Shown: positions 61,221 to 64,000 of the stretch, in pieces
How the letters are laid out: every line of letters starts with the position of its first letter
How positions within the stretch are numbered: position 1 is the first letter of the stretch
Origin: Anodontia alba
Lineage: Eukaryota; Mollusca; Bivalvia; Lucinida; Lucinidae
Reading direction: 5' to 3'
Assembly: GCA_964016985.1 (NCBI GenBank)
Contig: OZ024830.1
Coordinates: 63,442,550 to 63,506,549 of the forward strand
DNA length: 64,000 nucleotides
Notes under the pieces: generated by a model
The model's input: the letters and a program-made list of their open reading frames with translations, nothing else
Told to the model about the DNA's origin: nothing
Databases searched by the model: none
Position numbers and translations under genes: made by a program

Positions 61221-64000
61221 ATGTCCCAGTTTTCAACAGGGTCAGTCAGGGATTTTTTACCCGAAAACTGTTTTCTGAATCTGGATGACGATGATGAGGG
61301 AACCTTAAATTTAGTGAGTCAGTTCACGGATACGTATCTGACACGTCAGCCATCAGAAAATGAACTAGAATGTGGAGACGCTGGTGATTCTTCTGCTAGT
61401 GACACGGATTCAGACTCTGGCAGTGTGAATGTACCTTTTGAATTGCGAGATGGGGATAAGAAGTTTGACAGCGATGTGCAGCGGTTCCGAGATAGCGGGT
61501 GTGGCTGTCGACTGGATAATGGTAAGGCCTTTTTGTAGTTATTTATTGTTTTCAACCAATACACGGTTTATATTTCATCACGCAAATGTGTCTGAAATTT
61601 CATACACAACGGCCATATCTGTGGACGCTTGCCTTTTTTCTCTTACAAATACTCTTTCTTCTACATGGTGCCTTAATAAGTTTATCAACCTATTCCCATT
61701 TGTTAGTTTCATGAAAAAAAAAAAAACAAAAAAAAACAACACGTAAGAATGGGGGATATCAGAATGGCATGTCAGTGTTTTATACAAACTTAATCCGCTT
61801 CATGTGACCTGATTCTATAGCTTAGTGGTAACGTGTTGGCGTTGAGATCAAAGGGTCTTGGGTTCGATTCCCACTGAAATTTTTTTTTTTATTATTATTT
61901 CTAAACATGTTTGTATTTATTTTTATCTCAATACTCTTCTCCCTATTTTTGTCCAGTTCGATGTAAGTTCCATGCAAGAGTAGACCCCTGCTTTGTCTGA
62001 AAAGCACTCTTTCTCATATTGTTTGCTCTTAAATTTAAAATATGATTCATGGACAAAACAACGGAAATTTTGGGTGCAGATGCACAGCCATAAGGTACAA
62101 TTATGCGCAACGCACGAATAGGGCCCTTATGCAATTTGCAGACAGCGCAGATCAATATCAGCCTGTGCATTCGCACAGGCTGATCTGGGCCTGCATTGTC
62201 CGCTTAGAGAATCAATGGATACTGTTATATATCTACGAACAGAGAATGCCCAGATCATACTGCATTGGTGCGCATGTTGATCGGGAATTCGCTGTTCGTA
62301 TATGGCATAATAGCCCTTTTCCCACGTTGTACATTAACGCCCTAAACGGAGCTTTATTTCTTTCAGGAAAGCAGTGTTATGAAGCCATTGGTCTAACGAC
62401 CCTAGAAGAAATCAGAGTGAACATGACGGAACTTCCGAAGGAAAATCTGGACCTTATTTTGCTGGCGAACTTGCAACAGAATAGAGTTAACTCAGCACAC
62501 ACAAAACAATCATCTACTCACAAGGAAGAAAAAGACAGGCAGCGAGCATCTGTTAAGTTTTTCTTACATGGTATACAAGTCTGTAAGGCCACGTGTCTCT
62601 TTGCACATGCAGTGGGAAATACACGATATAGAAACATTTGTAAACATTATGATACTCACGGATTCACTCCGAGAAGGCATAGTATTACAGGGCGATGTGC
62701 CGCAAATGCTCTCAGTTTGAATGATGAAAGACATGTGATCAATTTTATTACAACTTTCGCAGAGTATAATGCAATGCCTTTACCCGGCAGAATGCCGAAA
62801 ATGAAGGATTATACGGTAATGATGCTACCAAGTGATGTGACGAAAGCTAATCTTTGGAGGACGTATACTAGAGCATGTGGAGATTTATCTTCCAAGGCTG
62901 TTGGGCTCACCAAATTCAAGAACATTTGGAAGTTATACCTACCTCATATAGCCATAATGAAAATTTCGTCTGATTTATGTGACACATGTCAACAGAACAA
63001 TAATCTTATTATGAAGTCTGTGAATTGTACGGAAGATGAGAAAAGTGCCCGCCTTAAACAACAAGAAAACCACCTTGCCTTGGCGAAGGAGTGTCGTGCA
63101 TATTACAAACAGCAATGTGAAGATTCCAGCAACTTTTGGAACTCACTCAATGATGAACAGAAGCAGTCCGGATATGAACTGGCTGGAACAGTACATATTT
63201 CATTTGACTATGCCCAAAACGTCCTAATCCCACACAGCCCTCAACAAGTTGGACACATCTATTTTAAGACTCCGAGGAATTGTCATTTGTTTGGTATATG
63301 TGCAGAGTCTATGCCTAAACAAGTGAATTACCTTATTGATGAAGGGGAGCTTACTGGCAAGGGAGCAAATGAAATAATTAGTTATTTAAATCATTACTTT
63401 GAATCTGAAAATGCTATTAACTGTAAAAATCATAATCTGCATTGTGACAACTGTCGTGGTCAGAACAAAAACAACACCGTCATTCACTATCTATGTCTCA
63501 GAACATTGCGTGGCCTGAACTCCAATATAGAGTTGTCTATCATGCTACCGTATCACACCAGGTCCGGACCTGACTGGTGTTTTGGTCTGATAAAGATGAA
63601 ATATAAGCACAGTTATGTGTCATCAATTTCTCAGCTTGCAGAAGTAGTTCTTACTTCCACCACGAAGTCTATCAATATTCCCCAGTTGATATCTGAGCCG
63701 TGTTCTGACAAAACACTTGTACCTGTTCACGCATGGAAAGTATTCCTGGAAACCTGCTTCAGAAAGATACCCAACTTTGCTAAGTATCATCATTTTCGTT
63801 TTTCTTCGTCAGAGCCAGGCAAAGTATTCTTCAGAGAATTCCCTTCCTCTGCTGAATTCAGTGTCAGTATAATGAAGGATCAGGAAAAACTTCAGACTGT
63901 TCTCACATCAGATCCGGAGATTATTCGTAGGCCAGGTCTCAGTGCGGAGAGGGCCTGGTACTTATATGAGAATGTGCGACAGCATTTTGAAGGCGATATT
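61221..64000 (+). CDS. DUF7869-like protein, putative DDE/D transposase; exons 61221-61521 and 62367 to window end
   Basis: Two exons (donor AATG|GTAAGG at 61522, acceptor TTTCTTTCAG at 62366) join in phase and stay open to the window edge: 645 codons, C-terminus missing. Start ATG at 61221 (MSQFSTGSVRDFLPEN); the frame extends upstream only without an ATG. Residues 20-80 are acidic. Residues 92-110 hold GCGCRLDNGKQC spanning the intron. A helix-turn-helix-like region follows (FFLHGIQVCKATCLFAHAVG), then MPLPGRMP, MMLPSDVTK and DLCDTCQQN with a CxxC. The second half has VHISFDYAQN (D381), GKGANEIISYL, LHCDNCRGQNKNN (D461) and PYHTRSGPDWCFGLIK (D503). D461 and D503 are 41 residues apart. Known: such proteins are multicopy, uncharacterised genes in cnidarians, molluscs and fish. 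Inferred: RNase-H-fold catalytic domain with a D-D-D triad. No stop or frameshift was found, so this copy may be intact. Confidence 0.8.
61522..62366 (+). other. Intron of the DUF7869-like gene
   Basis: 845 bp. Includes an A-run (61713-61737), a tRNA-like sequence (61811-61882), a T-run (61880-61890) and a foldback module at 62095-62330 (GGCCCTTATGCAATTTGC; CAGCCTGTGCATTCGCACAG hairpin). Confidence 0.75.
61811..61882 (+). tRNA. tRNA-like sequence, probably a SINE head or pseudo-tRNA
   Basis: TAGCTTAGTGG matches box A and GGTTCGATTCC matches box B exactly, with normal spacing, followed by a T run that could stop RNA polymerase III. The T arm pairs (TGGG/CCCA), but the D and acceptor stems pair poorly, and an anticodon cannot be placed with confidence. 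More likely a tRNA-derived repeat than a working tRNA. Confidence 0.35.

Larger units (their letters stand above)
60951..64000 (+). mobile_element. Putative DNA transposon carrying a DUF7869-like gene (left end and most of it)
   Basis: At 60950/60951 a family B foldback stops in the middle of its CTTATTT|CTGCATG phrase and is replaced by GTGACCCGTCACGCTAAAAC, a change to CG-containing sequence. The first 110 bases have internal inverted motifs (CTAAAACGTG against CACGTTTTAAG; ACTTACGTC, GACGTTTTAAAAGT), as in terminal regions of DNA transposons. The gene below starts 270 bases inside. The right end is outside the window. Interpretation as a mobile element is an inference from the interrupted foldback, the protein family and its nesting beside the host gene. 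Confidence 0.6.

Overview
This is a window of animal nuclear genome, AT-rich and intron-dense, with long microsatellites, tRNA-derived SINEs, mariner copies and many short inverted-repeat (foldback) elements. That texture, together with the coding content, suggests a marine invertebrate, most likely a bivalve mollusc. The clade is an inference, not something read directly. No bacterial features are present. One assembly gap of 200 N lies at 12036-12235.

The host gene is a single plus-strand gene spread over most of the window. Sixteen exons (3993-57986) join in phase to 653 codons. The product is the amino-terminal and central part of CFAP251 (WDR66), a WD-repeat protein of the calmodulin- and spoke-associated complex at the base of ciliary radial spokes. 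Its 3' exons lie beyond the window.

Upstream of it (1-3800) are a decayed Ty3/Gypsy pol fragment and a mariner element (1683-3027) inserted into an AT-rich element bounded by 20-bp terminal inverted repeats. Nearly all other sequence is intronic. It holds at least four foldback families in multiple copies, two SINE families sharing a 3' tail type, nested insertions, and large tandem arrays: a 92-bp satellite at 53541-56840, a 150-bp repeat at 29450-30640, and 16-bp, 22-bp and 26-bp minisatellites. A separate island at 15968-24487 is bounded by inverted repeats of about 180 bp. It encloses more than 6 kb of AT-rich non-coding DNA and carries a deleted mariner that was itself hit by a SINE at its start codon.

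The most interesting item is at the right edge. From about 60951 the sequence breaks sharply out of a foldback copy into a plus-strand two-exon gene (61221-61521, 62367 to the window end) that stays open for at least 645 codons. The protein has a cysteine-rich N-terminal half, an LPGR-like motif and three well-placed aspartates (D381, D461, D503; the last two separated by 41 residues), one in a CDNCRGQNKN motif. This matches a widespread uncharacterised animal family that I recall as DUF7869, and it looks like an RNase-H-fold (DDE/D) transposase in a mobile element nested in a CFAP251 intron or just beyond the last visible exon. It is the best candidate here for an undescribed system.
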